Shown here: piece after piece, positions 14,149-23,667 of the stretch
Numbering within the stretch: position 1 is the first letter of the stretch
How the letters are laid out: every line of letters starts with the position of its first letter
Source of the DNA: an uncultured Prevotellaceae bacterium
Lineage (GTDB): Bacteria; Bacteroidota; Bacteroidia; Bacteroidales; Bacteroidaceae
Direction: 5' to 3'
Length of the DNA: 33,208 nt
Assembly: GCA_902797505.1 (NCBI GenBank)
Contig: CADBSW010000043.1
Location: 1-33,208, forward strand
Program-made: the position numbers and the translations under genes
Notes under the pieces: model-generated
The model's database searches: none
Told to the model about the DNA's origin: nothing
Seen by the model: only the letters and a program-made list of their open reading frames with translations

Positions 14149-14558
14149 AGAAACGCTTCCACCGCCAACCGGTAACTGTCTAAACCAAAACCGCAGATTA
14201 CGCCCTTGCAGGCACTGCTGATCATACTCTTGTGGCGGAAAGGTTCACGCTGATGCACATTACTGATATGTACCTCAATGACTGGGGTGGTCAGCGAACG
14301 GATGCAGTCGTGCAAGGCAATACTCGTATGGGTGTAGGCACCGGCATTCAAGATAATGCCATCGTAGCTGAATCCCACCTCTTGCATCTTGTTGATCAGT
14401 TCACCCTCCACATTACTCTGATAATAGCTGATCTCTATCTCAGGATAACGCTTCTGTAGTTCTGGCAGATAACTGTCGAAAGAACTGCTGCCATAGATGC
14501 CTGGTTCGCGAGTGCCTAACAAGTTGAGGTTAGGACCATTGATAATTAGAATTTTCAT
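14142..14558 (-). CDS. aroQ: Type II 3-dehydroquinate dehydratase
   Basis: The 138-residue protein contains the diagnostic GPNLNLLGTREPGIYG (Y22 is the catalytic Tyr), NAGAYTHTSIALHD (N71) and EVHISNVHQREPFRHKS (H102, E105, R108). It dehydrates 3-dehydroquinate to 3-dehydroshikimate in the shikimate pathway as a cytoplasmic dodecamer. Length is normal. It is transcribed alone from a promoter that overlaps the xerD start. Its stop codon lies within a heptamer array. Confidence 0.96.
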   Translation of the reverse strand: MKILIINGPNLNLLGTREPGIYGSSSFDSYLPELQKRYPEIEISYYQSNVEGELINKMQEVGFSYDGIILNAGAYTHTSIALHDCIRSLTTPVIEVHISNVHQREPFRHKSMISSACKGVICGFGLDSYRLAVEAFLV

Positions 14559-14575
14559 ATATCAATATTATTTAT

Positions 14576-14624
14576 TATCTTTGCAATGCCTTGCAAAGAT
14601 ACGTAATTTCATGGAAAAAGACAA
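14576..14624. promoter_or_regulatory. Symmetric divergent promoter of aroQ and xerD
   Basis: TATCTTTGCAA (14576-14586) and TTGCAAAGATA (14591-14601) form a perfect 11-bp inverted repeat with a 4-base spacer. Each arm is a -7 box, one for each direction. For aroQ, the TTTG -33 (plus-strand CAA at 14622-14624) lies 20 bases away, within the xerD coding start. The rightward -33 is weak. Confidence 0.7.
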
Positions 14625-15534
14625 AAAAAGTGACAGAAAGATGTTTAGGGCGTATCTACGATACCTAAAACTGCAGCGTAACTTCACCCCCAATACGGTG
14701 GATGCCTATGAACGTGACTTGCAGAAACTCCTTACCTATTTAGAAGGAGAAGGCATCGATGCGGTGAATGTGGAGCTGGAGGATCTGCAACACTTTGCCG
14801 CCTCGCTCCATGATATCGGTGTGACTGCCCGTTCGCAATGTCGTATTCTCAGTGGTATCCGCAGTTTCTATAAGTTCCTTGTCACCGACGGATATATCCA
14901 GGATGATCCTACCGAACTGTTGGAGAGTCCGCAGTTGGGTGATCATCTGCCGGAGGTGTTGTCGGTAGAAGAGATCGATATGATCGAATCGGCTATCGAC
15001 CTTTCGAAATGGGAGGGGCATCGTAACAAGGCAATTATAGAGGTGCTGTTCTCTTGCGGACTGCGTGTCAGTGAACTGACGAACCTCAAACTGAGCAATC
15101 TGTATCTCGACGAGGAATATGTTCGGGTAGAAGGGAAAGGGCGGAAAGAGCGTCTTGTGCCCATCTCGCAGAAGGCTATCAAGGAGTTGGGCTACTGGTT
15201 TGATGACCGCAGACTGATGAATATTAAAAAAGGAGAAGAGGATTATGTCTTCCTGAATCGTCGTGGAGCCCATCTCACCCGTACGATGATCCTCATCATG
15301 GTGAAGAAATATGCCGAGGAGGCAGGTATCAAGAAGACCATCTCTCCCCACACCTTCCGTCATAGTTTTGCCACGGCATTATTAGAGGGTGGTGCCGACC
15401 TGCGTGTCATTCAGGCTATGCTCGGTCATGAGAGCATCGGCACGACAGAAATCTATACCCATATCGACACCCATACCCTGCGTGAGGCGATCCTGGAGCA
15501 TCATCCGAGGAATATGAAAAACAAAAAAACTTGA
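14611..15534 (+). CDS. xerD: Site-specific tyrosine recombinase XerD
   Basis: The start at 14611 (MEKDKKSDRK, 307 residues) is chosen because it follows the promoter and gives the family length. The longer frame would run back through the divergent promoter and aroQ. The N-terminal SAM-like domain (about 10-100) precedes the catalytic domain. Its residues are R152 (GLRVSEL), K176 (GKGRKE), H247 and R250 (HTFRHSFAT), H273 (LGHESIGTT) and nucleophile Y282. XerD with XerC resolves chromosome dimers at dif near the division site. Phage-type integrases share the motifs, but the length and housekeeping context favour XerD. Confidence 0.93.
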   Translation: MEKDKKSDRKMFRAYLRYLKLQRNFTPNTVDAYERDLQKLLTYLEGEGIDAVNVELEDLQHFAASLHDIGVTARSQCRILSGIRSFYKFLVTDGYIQDDPTELLESPQLGDHLPEVLSVEEIDMIESAIDLSKWEGHRNKAIIEVLFSCGLRVSELTNLKLSNLYLDEEYVRVEGKGRKERLVPISQKAIKELGYWFDDRRLMNIKKGEEDYVFLNRRGAHLTRTMILIMVKKYAEEAGIKKTISPHTFRHSFATALLEGGADLRVIQAMLGHESIGTTEIYTHIDTHTLREAILEHHPRNMKNKKT

Positions 15535-15715
15535 AATGCCCGCAACCATCTGTCACTTTTCTGTGATCCGCTCTTGACTTTTATCCGATAAAAGCTAAGA
15601 ATCGTTAAGGGTTTTTCAAGACATTTTTGGAGCTAAATCGCTGATTTGCGATCTTTTCTAAGGTATATTTCATAAATTGTTGTAACTTCGTAGCCAAAAT
15701 AAAATAGTCTGAATA

Positions 15716-18700
15716 ATGAAGAAACTTGTTTTGTCATTCCTGGCATTGGTCATCACCATGACCATTGGCGCTCAGGACAATCCGTTATGGATGCGTTATT
15801 GTGCTATCTCACCCGATGGCAGTACGATCGTGTTTAGTTATCAAGGAGATCTCTTTACCGTGCCGGTAGGTGGCGGCGATGCCCGTCAACTCACCACCAA
15901 TGCAGCTTACGACTCGCAGCCGGTATGGAGTCCTGACGGACAGCAGATAGCCTTTACCTCAGCACGTGAGGGTAGTCTTGACGTATACCTGATTAATAAA
16001 GAGGGTGGGGTGCCACGTCGACTCACCACCCATAGCGGCAGTGAGGTGCCGTTGGGCTTCCTTGACAATCAGACGGTATTGCTGCAGAGTAATATCCTGC
16101 CGACAGCCCAGAGTGCCTTTTTCACTGAGCGCATGCCACAGGTGTATCAGGTAAGTACACAGGGAGGGCGAATGCGCCTCTTCTCTTCGGTGACGATGGA
16201 TAACCTGAGTGTAGCTGCTGATGGACGAATCCTTTATCACGACCGTAAGGGTATGGAGGATAGTTGGCGTAAGCATCAGACATCAGCCGTGGTACGTGAT
16301 GTGTGGCTTAAGACAAAAGACGATCATTTCACTAAACTCACGGATACGAAATGTGAGAACCGTAACCCCGTATGGGCAGCCGACGGAAAGAGTTTCTATT
16401 ACCTGAGTGAAGCCAGTGGTTCGATGAATGTCTATAAAAAGAATATCGACGGCACAGGATTACGACAGCTCACCCAGTTGAAGAATCACCCGGTGCGCTT
16501 CCTCTCTACCAGTAAGAATGGAGTTCTTTGCTTCGGATATAATGGTGAGATATATACGATGCGTGAAGGCGATAAACCACAGAAGGTAAATATCCGTATA
16601 GTGACCGACAGCAACAGTCGTGATGTGGTGAAACAGGTACAGCGCAGTGGGGCTACCGAGATAGCTGTAAGTCCTGAAGGTAAGGAGGTGGCCTTCATCC
16701 TACATGGTGATGTGTATGTGACCAGCGTGGAATATAACACCACCAAGCAGATTACTGATACGCCGGAACAGGAGCGTAGCATCGACTTCAGTCCTGATGG
16801 CCGTAGTCTGGTATATGCCGCAGAGCGTGGCGGTTACTGGCAGATCTATCAGAGTAGTATCGTGAAGAAAGAAGAAAAACTCTTCACCTATGCTACCGAT
16901 ATCAAGGAAGAGCGGTTGACCAACAGTAAGGTAACCTCTTTCCTGCCCAAGTATAGTCCTAACGGTAAGGAGGTGGCTTTCCTCGAGAATCGTACGACAC
17001 TGCGTATCATCAATCTGTCTAATAAACAGGTACGCACCGTGATGGATGGGAAGTATGAGTATAGCTATAGCGATGGTGATCAGTGGTTCCAGTGGAGTCC
17101 TGACAGCAGGTGGCTGCTCACCAACTATATCGGTTATGGTGGATGGAACAATAAGGATGTGGCTCTCGTCAAAGCCGATGGCTCAGAGATACATAATGTG
17201 ACGCAGAGTGGTTACAACGATGCGAATGCCAAGTGGGTGTTAGGTGGTAAGGCGATCATCTTTGGCAGTGATCGTGCCGGCTATCGCAGTCATGGCAGTT
17301 GGGGAGCAGAAGACGATATCTATATCATGTTCTTCGACCTGGATGCCTATGAGAAATTCCGCATGACCAAAGAGGAGACGGCTCTCTTAGATGAGGCTGA
17401 GAAAGAACAGAAGAAGGCGAAAGAGGAGGCAGAGAAGAAAGCTGCTGATGATAAGAAGGGTAAGAAGAGTAAAGAGGAGGAGAAGAAGAAAGAGGTGGAT
17501 CCTTTGGTGTTCGACTTAGACAACTGTCGTGACCGTGTCATCCGTCTTACCGTTAACTCTTCGAACTTAGGAGACGCGATCCTTACACCTAAGGGTGATA
17601 AGTTGTATTACACAGCCCGTTTTGAAGGAACACCCGATTTATGGATGCATGACTTGAAAGAGGGTTCTACCTCTATCGTCTTGAAGAGTGTTGGTCGCGG
17701 AGAACTGCTTACTGACAAGGACTTTAAACATGTGTTCCTGGCTTCTGAGAAAGGTATCAAAAAGATAGACGTAGAGAAGAAGAGTATCAAGAACGTCGAT
17801 TTTGAGGCTACCTTCAATTATAAAGCCAGCAAAGAGCGCGAGTATATCTTCAGTCATGTGTGGCAGCAGGTGGCAGATAAGTTCTACAAGTCCGATCTGC
17901 ATGGGGTTGACTGGGAAGGTATGAGGAAGAACTACAGTCGTTTCTTACCTTATATTAATAATAACTACGACTATGCCGAGATGATGTGTGAGTTGTTGGG
18001 AGAGTTGAACGCCTCGCATACCGGTATGCGTTATAGTGCCCCTTCTGGCCGTTTGGCTACCGCTAACCTGGGTGTGTTCATCGATGATACCTACCGGGGT
18101 GATGGCATCAAAATTGATGAGGTGATAGCCAAAGGACCTTTCGCCGTGAAGAAGACCGATGTGAAGGCTGGTAGTATCATCGAGAAGATAGACGGCAAGG
18201 CGATTACGAAGGATATGGACTACTACCCATTGCTGGAGGGTAAGGCCGGAAAACCTGTACGTGTGAGTGTGCTCAATCCGGATGGCCGTCGCTTTGATGT
18301 AACGGTAAAAGCGATCTCCACTGGAGAACGAACAAACCTGTTGTATGACCGTTGGGTAGAGCGTAATAAGAAGAAAGTGGAAGAACTCTCGGGAGGTAAG
18401 ATTGCCTATGTGCATGTAAGAGCCATGGACAGTCCCAGTTTCCGCAGGGTGTATCGTGACTTGTTGAGTGATGAGAACCGTCAGAGACAGGCTGCCGTGG
18501 TTGACGAGCGTCACAACAGCGGTGGATGGTTGCACGATGACCTCTGTACTTTGTTGGCAGGCAAGGCATATCAGCGCTTCATGCCGCGTGGACAGTATAT
18601 CGGCACGGATCCCTATAACAAGTGGGTAAAGCCCAGTTGTGTGCTGATCTGCGAGGATGATTACAGCAACGGTCATGGTTTCCCGTGGGTTTACAAGACG

Positions 18701-18961
18701 TTAGGTATCGGCAAACTGATAGGAACACCTGTTGCAGGCACTATGACAGCCGTGTGGTGGGAGCGTGTGATAGATAATACACTGGTATTCGGTATTCCTC
18801 AGGTGGGGTGCGTGGATATGCAAGGCCGCTATCAGGAAAACCTGCAGTTGGAGCCGGATATGGCTGTTTATAACACGCCTGAGGAGATGTTGCAAGGCAT
18901 TGACCGTCAGTTGGAAGCTGCCGTAAAGGAAATGATGCGCCAGGCATCTTCTTCCAATTAA
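15716..18961 (+). CDS. Tricorn-like S41 family protease
   Basis: A signal peptide (1-19, IGAQ) is followed by TolB/WD40-like beta-propeller repeats (SPDGSTIVFSYQGDLF, WSPDGQQIAFTSAREG and others, to about residue 530). A highly charged helical insert (about 560-600, rich in K and E) precedes the second propeller part, a PDZ-like domain (about 790-860) and a C-terminal S41 core. Probable catalytic residues are H768 (NASHTGMRY), S984 (DDYSNGHGF) and E1041 (YQENLQLEPD). Tricorn peptidases trim peptides; in Bacteroidetes this secreted form would act in the periplasm or outside. At the site where Tricorn has Ser-Asp, this protein has Ser-Asn (N985), which may alter specificity. It is a single gene. 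A weak promoter-like TAACTTCG lies at 15683-15690. Confidence 0.9.
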   Translation: MKKLVLSFLALVITMTIGAQDNPLWMRYCAISPDGSTIVFSYQGDLFTVPVGGGDARQLTTNAAYDSQPVWSPDGQQIAFTSAREGSLDVYLINKEGGVPRRLTTHSGSEVPLGFLDNQTVLLQSNILPTAQSAFFTERMPQVYQVSTQGGRMRLFSSVTMDNLSVAADGRILYHDRKGMEDSWRKHQTSAVVRDVWLKTKDDHFTKLTDTKCENRNPVWAADGKSFYYLSEASGSMNVYKKNIDGTGLRQLTQLKNHPVRFLSTSKNGVLCFGYNGEIYTMREGDKPQKVNIRIVTDSNSRDVVKQVQRSGATEIAVSPEGKEVAFILHGDVYVTSVEYNTTKQITDTPEQERSIDFSPDGRSLVYAAERGGYWQIYQSSIVKKEEKLFTYATDIKEERLTNSKVTSFLPKYSPNGKEVAFLENRTTLRIINLSNKQVRTVMDGKYEYSYSDGDQWFQWSPDSRWLLTNYIGYGGWNNKDVALVKADGSEIHNVTQSGYNDANAKWVLGGKAIIFGSDRAGYRSHGSWGAEDDIYIMFFDLDAYEKFRMTKEETALLDEAEKEQKKAKEEAEKKAADDKKGKKSKEEEKKKEVDPLVFDLDNCRDRVIRLTVNSSNLGDAILTPKGDKLYYTARFEGTPDLWMHDLKEGSTSIVLKSVGRGELLTDKDFKHVFLASEKGIKKIDVEKKSIKNVDFEATFNYKASKEREYIFSHVWQQVADKFYKSDLHGVDWEGMRKNYSRFLPYINNNYDYAEMMCELLGELNASHTGMRYSAPSGRLATANLGVFIDDTYRGDGIKIDEVIAKGPFAVKKTDVKAGSIIEKIDGKAITKDMDYYPLLEGKAGKPVRVSVLNPDGRRFDVTVKAISTGERTNLLYDRWVERNKKKVEELSGGKIAYVHVRAMDSPSFRRVYRDLLSDENRQRQAAVVDERHNSGGWLHDDLCTLLAGKAYQRFMPRGQYIGTDPYNKWVKPSCVLICEDDYSNGHGFPWVYKTLGIGKLIGTPVAGTMTAVWWERVIDNTLVFGIPQVGCVDMQGRYQENLQLEPDMAVYNTPEEMLQGIDRQLEAAVKEMMRQASSSN

Positions 18962-19004
18962 GATGCATTTTGAAGATTATTTTTGTGAAAATCATTTTAT
19001 TCTG

Positions 19005-19034
19005 TTTGCTTAATCGTTTTTTTCACTATCTTTG
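19005..19034 (+). promoter_or_regulatory. Promoter of the MaoC-lipoprotein-ybjQ group
   Basis: TTTG at 19005-19008, an 18-base spacer and TATCTTTG at 19027-19034 fit the consensus. The MaoC-like start follows 33 bases later. Confidence 0.72.
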
Positions 19035-19067
19035 CATCATAGAATAGAAAAAAGAAATAAAACAAAT

Positions 19068-19532
19068 ATGGGAAAACTCGTTATTAACTCGTATGAAGAG
19101 TTTGCAGCTCACCTCGGTGAGGACTTGGGTTGCTCTGATTGGTTGGAGGTAGATCAAGACAGAATCAATCTGTTTGCGGATGCGACACTGGACCATCAGT
19201 GGATTCATGTGGATGTGGAAAGGGCAAAGAAAGAGAGTCAGTATAAGAGTACGATAGCACACGGCTATCTGACACTCTCACTCCTGCCTTATCTCTGGGA
19301 TCAGATCATTGAGGTGAACAACATCAAGATGTTGGTGAACTACGGTATGGATAAGATGCGTTTCGGACAACCGGTCATCACGGGCAGTAAGGTGCGCCTG
19401 TCAACGAAGTTGCACAATATCGCCAACCTCCGTGGTATCTGCAAGGCAGAGATAGCCTTTAAGATAGAGATAGAGGGACAGCGCAAACCGGCACTCGAGG
19501 GTATCGCCTCGTTCTTGTACTATTTCATCTAA
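19068..19532 (+). CDS. MaoC-like (R)-specific enoyl hydratase family protein
   Basis: The start at 19068 (MGKLVINSYEEF, 154 residues) is preferred over the frame from 19032, which begins inside the promoter. Hot-dog fold motifs are visible: FADATLDHQWIHVD supplies the Asp and His of the hydratase site, then IAHGYLTLSLLPYL and the C-terminal strands follow. These proteins add water to trans-2-enoyl thioesters, feeding fatty-acid or storage-lipid metabolism; NodN belongs to the same group. The physiological substrate is not visible. It is the first of three rightward genes with short gaps (18 and 14 bases). Confidence 0.85.
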   Translation: MGKLVINSYEEFAAHLGEDLGCSDWLEVDQDRINLFADATLDHQWIHVDVERAKKESQYKSTIAHGYLTLSLLPYLWDQIIEVNNIKMLVNYGMDKMRFGQPVITGSKVRLSTKLHNIANLRGICKAEIAFKIEIEGQRKPALEGIASFLYYFI

Positions 19533-19550
19533 ATAAATATCGAAGGAAAA

Positions 19551-20198
19551 ATGAGATATTCCAATTATAAATTAATGGGGTTGTCACTGCTTGCTGTCAC
19601 GACGTTACTGATGTCGTGCGCCCCGCAGTTGGACAGTACGCCACCGCCGGTAGATCCCTATGATGTGCGATACGGTGCACGTACGATGTATGTCACCTCT
19701 TCTTTCCGTGTGTATGCCCCGTTGATGGATCGTATCCGTGTGGAACAGATCGCGATGAATGAGTATGGTGTGCGCGACGTATCATGGAGTCCTCATTCAT
19801 ATATCATGACCGTGCAGTATTACCCGGGCAGAACCAATACGAACATCATCCAGATGGCGCTGGCTCGCGCAGGATATGACACCAGTGACTATCGTGCAGT
19901 CAGCATGCGTCCGATCGTGTTGCCACCAACACGTGTGATTACCACGCCGAGGCAACCGGTAGTTGTTCCCCGTAATCCTCAACCACCGAGGAATAACCAG
20001 CCCAATCAAGGTGGTAGGGTAGGAGTGAACAATCCCAATACCCATAGTGGACAGCCGGCTCAACCTCAGTCACAAGGTGGCACAGTGAAACCGCAGGGTA
20101 ATCAACCTACTCAACAGCAGAATACACAACAGAATAAACAAAGTCAACCGACGAAGACTACTACATCCGGCGGTCATTTCGGAGGAAAGAGAAACTAA
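19551..20198 (+). CDS. Lipoprotein with HMA-like fold and Pro/Gln/Asn-rich tail
   Basis: A type II signal peptide with lipobox LLMSC (cleavage before about C24) indicates a lipoprotein of the periplasm or outer membrane. Residues about 45-115 ([18 protein letters not shown], then TVQYYP and ALARAGYDT) follow the beta-alpha-beta rhythm of heavy-metal-associated domains, but the CxxC metal site is absent. Residues 120-215 are low-complexity, rich in P, Q, N, G and T, and end with a basic GGKRN; this part is probably disordered. I do not recognise a named family. It is likely co-transcribed with the MaoC-like gene and ybjQ. Confidence 0.7.
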   Translation: MRYSNYKLMGLSLLAVTTLLMSCAPQLDSTPPPVDPYDVRYGARTMYVTSSFRVYAPLMDRIRVEQIAMNEYGVRDVSWSPHSYIMTVQYYPGRTNTNIIQMALARAGYDTSDYRAVSMRPIVLPPTRVITTPRQPVVVPRNPQPPRNNQPNQGGRVGVNNPNTHSGQPAQPQSQGGTVKPQGNQPTQQQNTQQNKQSQPTKTTTSGGHFGGKRN

Positions 20199-20212
20199 AA
20201 CCTATATTATAT

Positions 20213-20539
20213 ATGATATTATCAACAACACCCAATTTGGAAGGATACAAGATTGAGAAATATCTTGGTGTGGTAACCGGTGAGACCATCATCGGAGCGA
20301 ACATGTTTAAGGATTTGTTTGCCTCTGTACGTGATATCGTAGGCGGAAGAAGTGGTGCCTATGAGAAAGTCTTGGCAGAAGGTAAGAATATTGCTCTTAA
20401 AGAAATGGAGGAGCGTGCCAGTGAATGGGGTGCCAATGCGATTGTTGGCGTCGATATCGATTATGAGACAGTCGGACAGAGCAACTCCATGCTGATGGTT
20501 GCCACCAGTGGTACTGCCGTGGTAGTCAGTAAGCTATGA
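20213..20539 (+). CDS. YbjQ/UPF0145 family protein
   Basis: The 108-residue protein shows the YbjQ pattern: [19 protein letters not shown], a conserved GGRSGAYEK and an [19 protein letters not shown] segment. Members form pentameric rings with a fold related to heavy-metal-binding proteins; their biochemical role is unknown. It is the third gene of the MaoC-like gene and lipoprotein group. A hairpin at 20578-20606 follows it. Length is normal for the family. Confidence 0.9.
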   Translation: MILSTTPNLEGYKIEKYLGVVTGETIIGANMFKDLFASVRDIVGGRSGAYEKVLAEGKNIALKEMEERASEWGANAIVGVDIDYETVGQSNSMLMVATSGTAVVVSKL

Positions 20540-20577
20540 TATTACAATCAGACGTTAAGGATGTTTAATTAATACGA

Positions 20578-20606
20578 AATTTGGGGGCATCCTGTGTCCC
20601 CAAATT
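20578..20606 (+). terminator. Hairpin after ybjQ, possible terminator
   Basis: AATTTGGGG pairs perfectly with CCCCAAATT (20578-20586/20598-20606). Only a short T-run (TGTTTT) follows, so termination is plausible but not certain. It could also be in the leader of the M16 gene. Confidence 0.55.
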
Positions 20607-20646
20607 ACTGTTTTACGTTATTATTCAAGTAGAAATCATTTTTATT

Positions 20647-23457
20647 ATGAAACTTAAAAATCTATTAGTAGTATTATTTTTAGTTATAGCCGGTAACACT
20701 ATGGCTCAGATGATGCCTCCCCTTCCACAGGATAAGGACGTGAGGACAGGTAAACTGGATAACGGACTGACTTATTACATCCGTTACAACAACTGGCCCG
20801 AGAACCGTGCTGAGTTTTTTATTGCACAGAGAGTGGGTTCTCTGCAGGAGGATGAACCGCAGCGTGGTTTGGCACACTTCCTGGAGCACATGTGTTTCAA
20901 TGGCACAAAGCACTTCAAGGGGAATGATTTGATTCGCTATTGTGAGTCTATCGGCGTGAAGTTTGGTGAGGACCTGAATGCCTATACCAGTGTTGACCGT
21001 ACGGTGTATAACATCTCTAACGTACCTACCAACAATAAGGCTTCTTTGGATAGCTGTCTGTTGATTCTCTATGACTGGGCCGACGGTCTGGTGCTCGATG
21101 AGAAAGAGATTGATAAGGAGCGTGGTGTGATCCACGAGGAGTGGCGCCTCCGTTCAAGTGCTCAGCAGCGTATGCTGGAGCGTTCACTGCCTACTCTCTA
21201 TCCCGGTTCTAAGTACGGTCTCCGTATGCCTATCGGTTTGATGAGTGTGGTTGACGGTTTCAAGCCTATTGAGTTGCGTAACTACTATGAGAAGTGGTAT
21301 CGCCCCGATAATCAGGCCATCATCGTGGTTGGCGATGTGGATGTCGATCATGTAGAGGCAGAGATCAAACGTCTGTTCTCAGGTATCGTCGTTCCAAAGA
21401 ATGCCGCACAGGTATGGAATGAGCCGGTGCCTGATACCGATGAGCCTATCGTCGTGGTGGAGAAGGATAAGGAGCAGCCTAACAACGTGGCCAGCTTCAT
21501 GTTCAAGCATGATGTGTTCCCCGACTCACTGAAGAATACTCAGTTATATCTGGTAAACGGTTTCCTGAAGAACGCTGCTATCAGCATGCTCAACCAGCGT
21601 ATCAGTGAACTGACGAAGAAGCCGGATTGTCCATTCGTAGGTGCACAGGTAGGCGACGGTACTTATATCTTCTCTAAGACCAAGGATGCCTTCACACTGA
21701 ACTATGCTCCCAAGGATGGTAAGAACAAAGAGTCTGCTAAGGCTGTCTTCTGTGAGGCTTTGCGTGCCGCAGAGTTTGGTTTCACCGCTACTGAGTTCCA
21801 GCGTTTCAAGGACAATATGCTCAGTGGCCTTGAAAATATGTATGCTAATAAAGACAAGCGCTATAGCAACCAGTTCGCTCAGGAGTATGTAGAGGTATAT
21901 CTCGAGAATGAGCCGATGGTATCTTTCGACGATGAGTATATGATGATGAAGCAGATGATTCCTATGATTCCTGTAGATGCTGTCAACCAGTATATCAAGG
22001 AACTGATGCCGATGGACAATAAGAACCTGGTGATTCTCAGTACGAACGTAGAGAAGGAAGGTGCTGTCTATCCTGAGGCAAAAGAGTTCTTGGCTGCTAT
22101 CGATGAGGCTCGTGCAGAGAAACTGGAGGCTTTCGTGGACAATGTGAAGAATGAGCCGCTCATCACCGAACTGCCCCAGAAGGGTTCTATCGTCAAGGAG
22201 AAGGCTGGCAAGAAGTTCGGATACAAGGAACTTACCTTGAGCAATGGTGTGAGAGTGCTGTTGAAGAAGACCGACTTTAAGAAAGACGAGATCGTCATGA
22301 CAGGTACTGGAGAGGGTGGTTCTTCTCTCTATAGCGACAAGGATCTGGTTAACCTGAATGTCTTCAACGATGTGATTGGTGCCAGCGGACTGGGTAACTT
22401 CTCTACCACAGAATTGAGAAAGGCATTGGCAGGTAAGGTGGCCAATTGTGATCTCTCTATGGGTGAGCGCAGAATGTCTGTCAGCGGTAGTGCTGTCAAG
22501 AAAGACATGGAGACGATGTTCCAGTTGCTGTATCTGTACTTCACCAACATCAAGAAGGATGAGGAGAACCTCCAACTGCTGAAGCAGTCATATGAGATGT
22601 CACTGAAGAACAAGGCTAACAACCCTGATGCAGCCTTCCAGGATTCCGTATCATATACGATCTCCGACCACCATCCTCGTGCTAAGAGCATGGAGATGAG
22701 TGATATCGCGAAGATCGACTACGACCGTATCCTCCAGATTGCTAAGGAGCGTACCGCTAATGCCGCTGCTTATCGCTTCACTATCGTAGGCGACTTCGAT
22801 GAGTCTGAGCTTCGCCCATTAATCGAGCGATACATCGCTTCACTGCCATCCAGCAAGAAGATCGTGAAGGGACATAAGGTGGTTGAGTCTACCGATGATA
22901 ACGTGATCAACCGTTTCACCCGTAAGTCAGAGCAGCCAAAGGCTAATGCCGTGATGGTATGGTTGAACAAGAAGATGCCGTATTCTATGGAGTCGTCTAT
23001 CCAGGCAAGCATCGCCGGACAGATCCTTTCTATGATCTACCTGAACAAGATCCGTGAGGAGGCCGGTGCAGCTTACTCTTGTGGTGCCAGCGGAATGATG
23101 TCGAAGACAGATAAGGATGTCACCACCATGATGCAGGCCTTCTGTCCGATGAAGCCTGAGAAGGCAGAGGAGGCTCTGAAGATCATGCGTGAGGAAGTAC
23201 CTGCCCTGACAGAGAAGTGTGATGCCGACATGCTCACAAAGGTGAAGGAGTACATGTTGAAGAGTGCCGATGATGCCGTGAAGACAAACGGTTACTGGAT
23301 GAATGTCATCAATACTTACGACCGTTATGGCCTCGACAACCATACTGAGTATAAGAACACCGTTGCCGCACAGACTCCAGAGAAGATCTGTAACTTCATG
23401 AAGAAGTTCCTCAAGGGTGCTAACCTCGTACAGGTGATCATGCTGCCGGAAGAGTAA
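20647..23457 (+). CDS. M16 family zinc metallopeptidase (PqqL/pitrilysin-like, secreted)
   Basis: The start at 20647 is chosen because MKLKNLLVVLFLVIAGNTMAQ is a clear signal peptide; the frame from 20581 would read through the upstream hairpin. The protein then has 936 residues. The inverted zinc motif HFLEH (H77, E80, H81) is present and the third ligand is near E158 (KERGVIHEEW). The second half (from about 500) is the inactive M16_C-type partner domain (AAYSCGASG, IREEAGA). It should degrade peptides in the periplasm. It is monocistronic, with a strong terminator 22 bases past its stop. Confidence 0.92.
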   Translation: MKLKNLLVVLFLVIAGNTMAQMMPPLPQDKDVRTGKLDNGLTYYIRYNNWPENRAEFFIAQRVGSLQEDEPQRGLAHFLEHMCFNGTKHFKGNDLIRYCESIGVKFGEDLNAYTSVDRTVYNISNVPTNNKASLDSCLLILYDWADGLVLDEKEIDKERGVIHEEWRLRSSAQQRMLERSLPTLYPGSKYGLRMPIGLMSVVDGFKPIELRNYYEKWYRPDNQAIIVVGDVDVDHVEAEIKRLFSGIVVPKNAAQVWNEPVPDTDEPIVVVEKDKEQPNNVASFMFKHDVFPDSLKNTQLYLVNGFLKNAAISMLNQRISELTKKPDCPFVGAQVGDGTYIFSKTKDAFTLNYAPKDGKNKESAKAVFCEALRAAEFGFTATEFQRFKDNMLSGLENMYANKDKRYSNQFAQEYVEVYLENEPMVSFDDEYMMMKQMIPMIPVDAVNQYIKELMPMDNKNLVILSTNVEKEGAVYPEAKEFLAAIDEARAEKLEAFVDNVKNEPLITELPQKGSIVKEKAGKKFGYKELTLSNGVRVLLKKTDFKKDEIVMTGTGEGGSSLYSDKDLVNLNVFNDVIGASGLGNFSTTELRKALAGKVANCDLSMGERRMSVSGSAVKKDMETMFQLLYLYFTNIKKDEENLQLLKQSYEMSLKNKANNPDAAFQDSVSYTISDHHPRAKSMEMSDIAKIDYDRILQIAKERTANAAAYRFTIVGDFDESELRPLIERYIASLPSSKKIVKGHKVVESTDDNVINRFTRKSEQPKANAVMVWLNKKMPYSMESSIQASIAGQILSMIYLNKIREEAGAAYSCGASGMMSKTDKDVTTMMQAFCPMKPEKAEEALKIMREEVPALTEKCDADMLTKVKEYMLKSADDAVKTNGYWMNVINTYDRYGLDNHTEYKNTVAAQTPEKICNFMKKFLKGANLVQVIMLPEE

Positions 23458-23479
23458 TAATATGATGATATGATAAAAG

Positions 23480-23511
23480 GAGGGTGCAATTATTCATTGC
23501 ATCCTCTTTTT
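23480..23511 (+). terminator. Intrinsic terminator of the M16 protease gene
   Basis: An 11-bp stem GAGGGTGCAAT/ATTGCATCCTC (23480-23490/23496-23506, one GT pair) is followed by TTTTTG. Confidence 0.88.
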
Positions 23512-23518
23512 GTTTTGA

Positions 23519-23543
23519 GTAACTTTGACTTCGTCGAAGTTAC
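23519..23543. repeat. 25-bp palindromic repeat, left copy
   Basis: It is identical to 27877-27901. It starts GTAACTT and ends AAGTTAC, and also contains ACTTCG/CGAAGT, so it can fold in two ways. It includes a TAACTTTG promoter-like box. The two copies flank the B12-switch locus in direct orientation. Confidence 0.85.
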
Positions 23544-23667
23544 GCCCGTCCTCCTCATTTTTATTAACGAGAAAGATTATAGCCCATCTTTGGCAGACAA
23601 CCAGAATTGTAAAGGGTTTTTACGATTTGCTGTTTTTTTACTGCAAGGTCATATTTTTTCTCGAAAA

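Noticed and set aside
14611-15534. XerD as a mobile-element integrase linked to the repeats
   Set aside because: Length, motifs and housekeeping neighbours fit chromosomal XerD; no attachment-site-like repeat is next to it.
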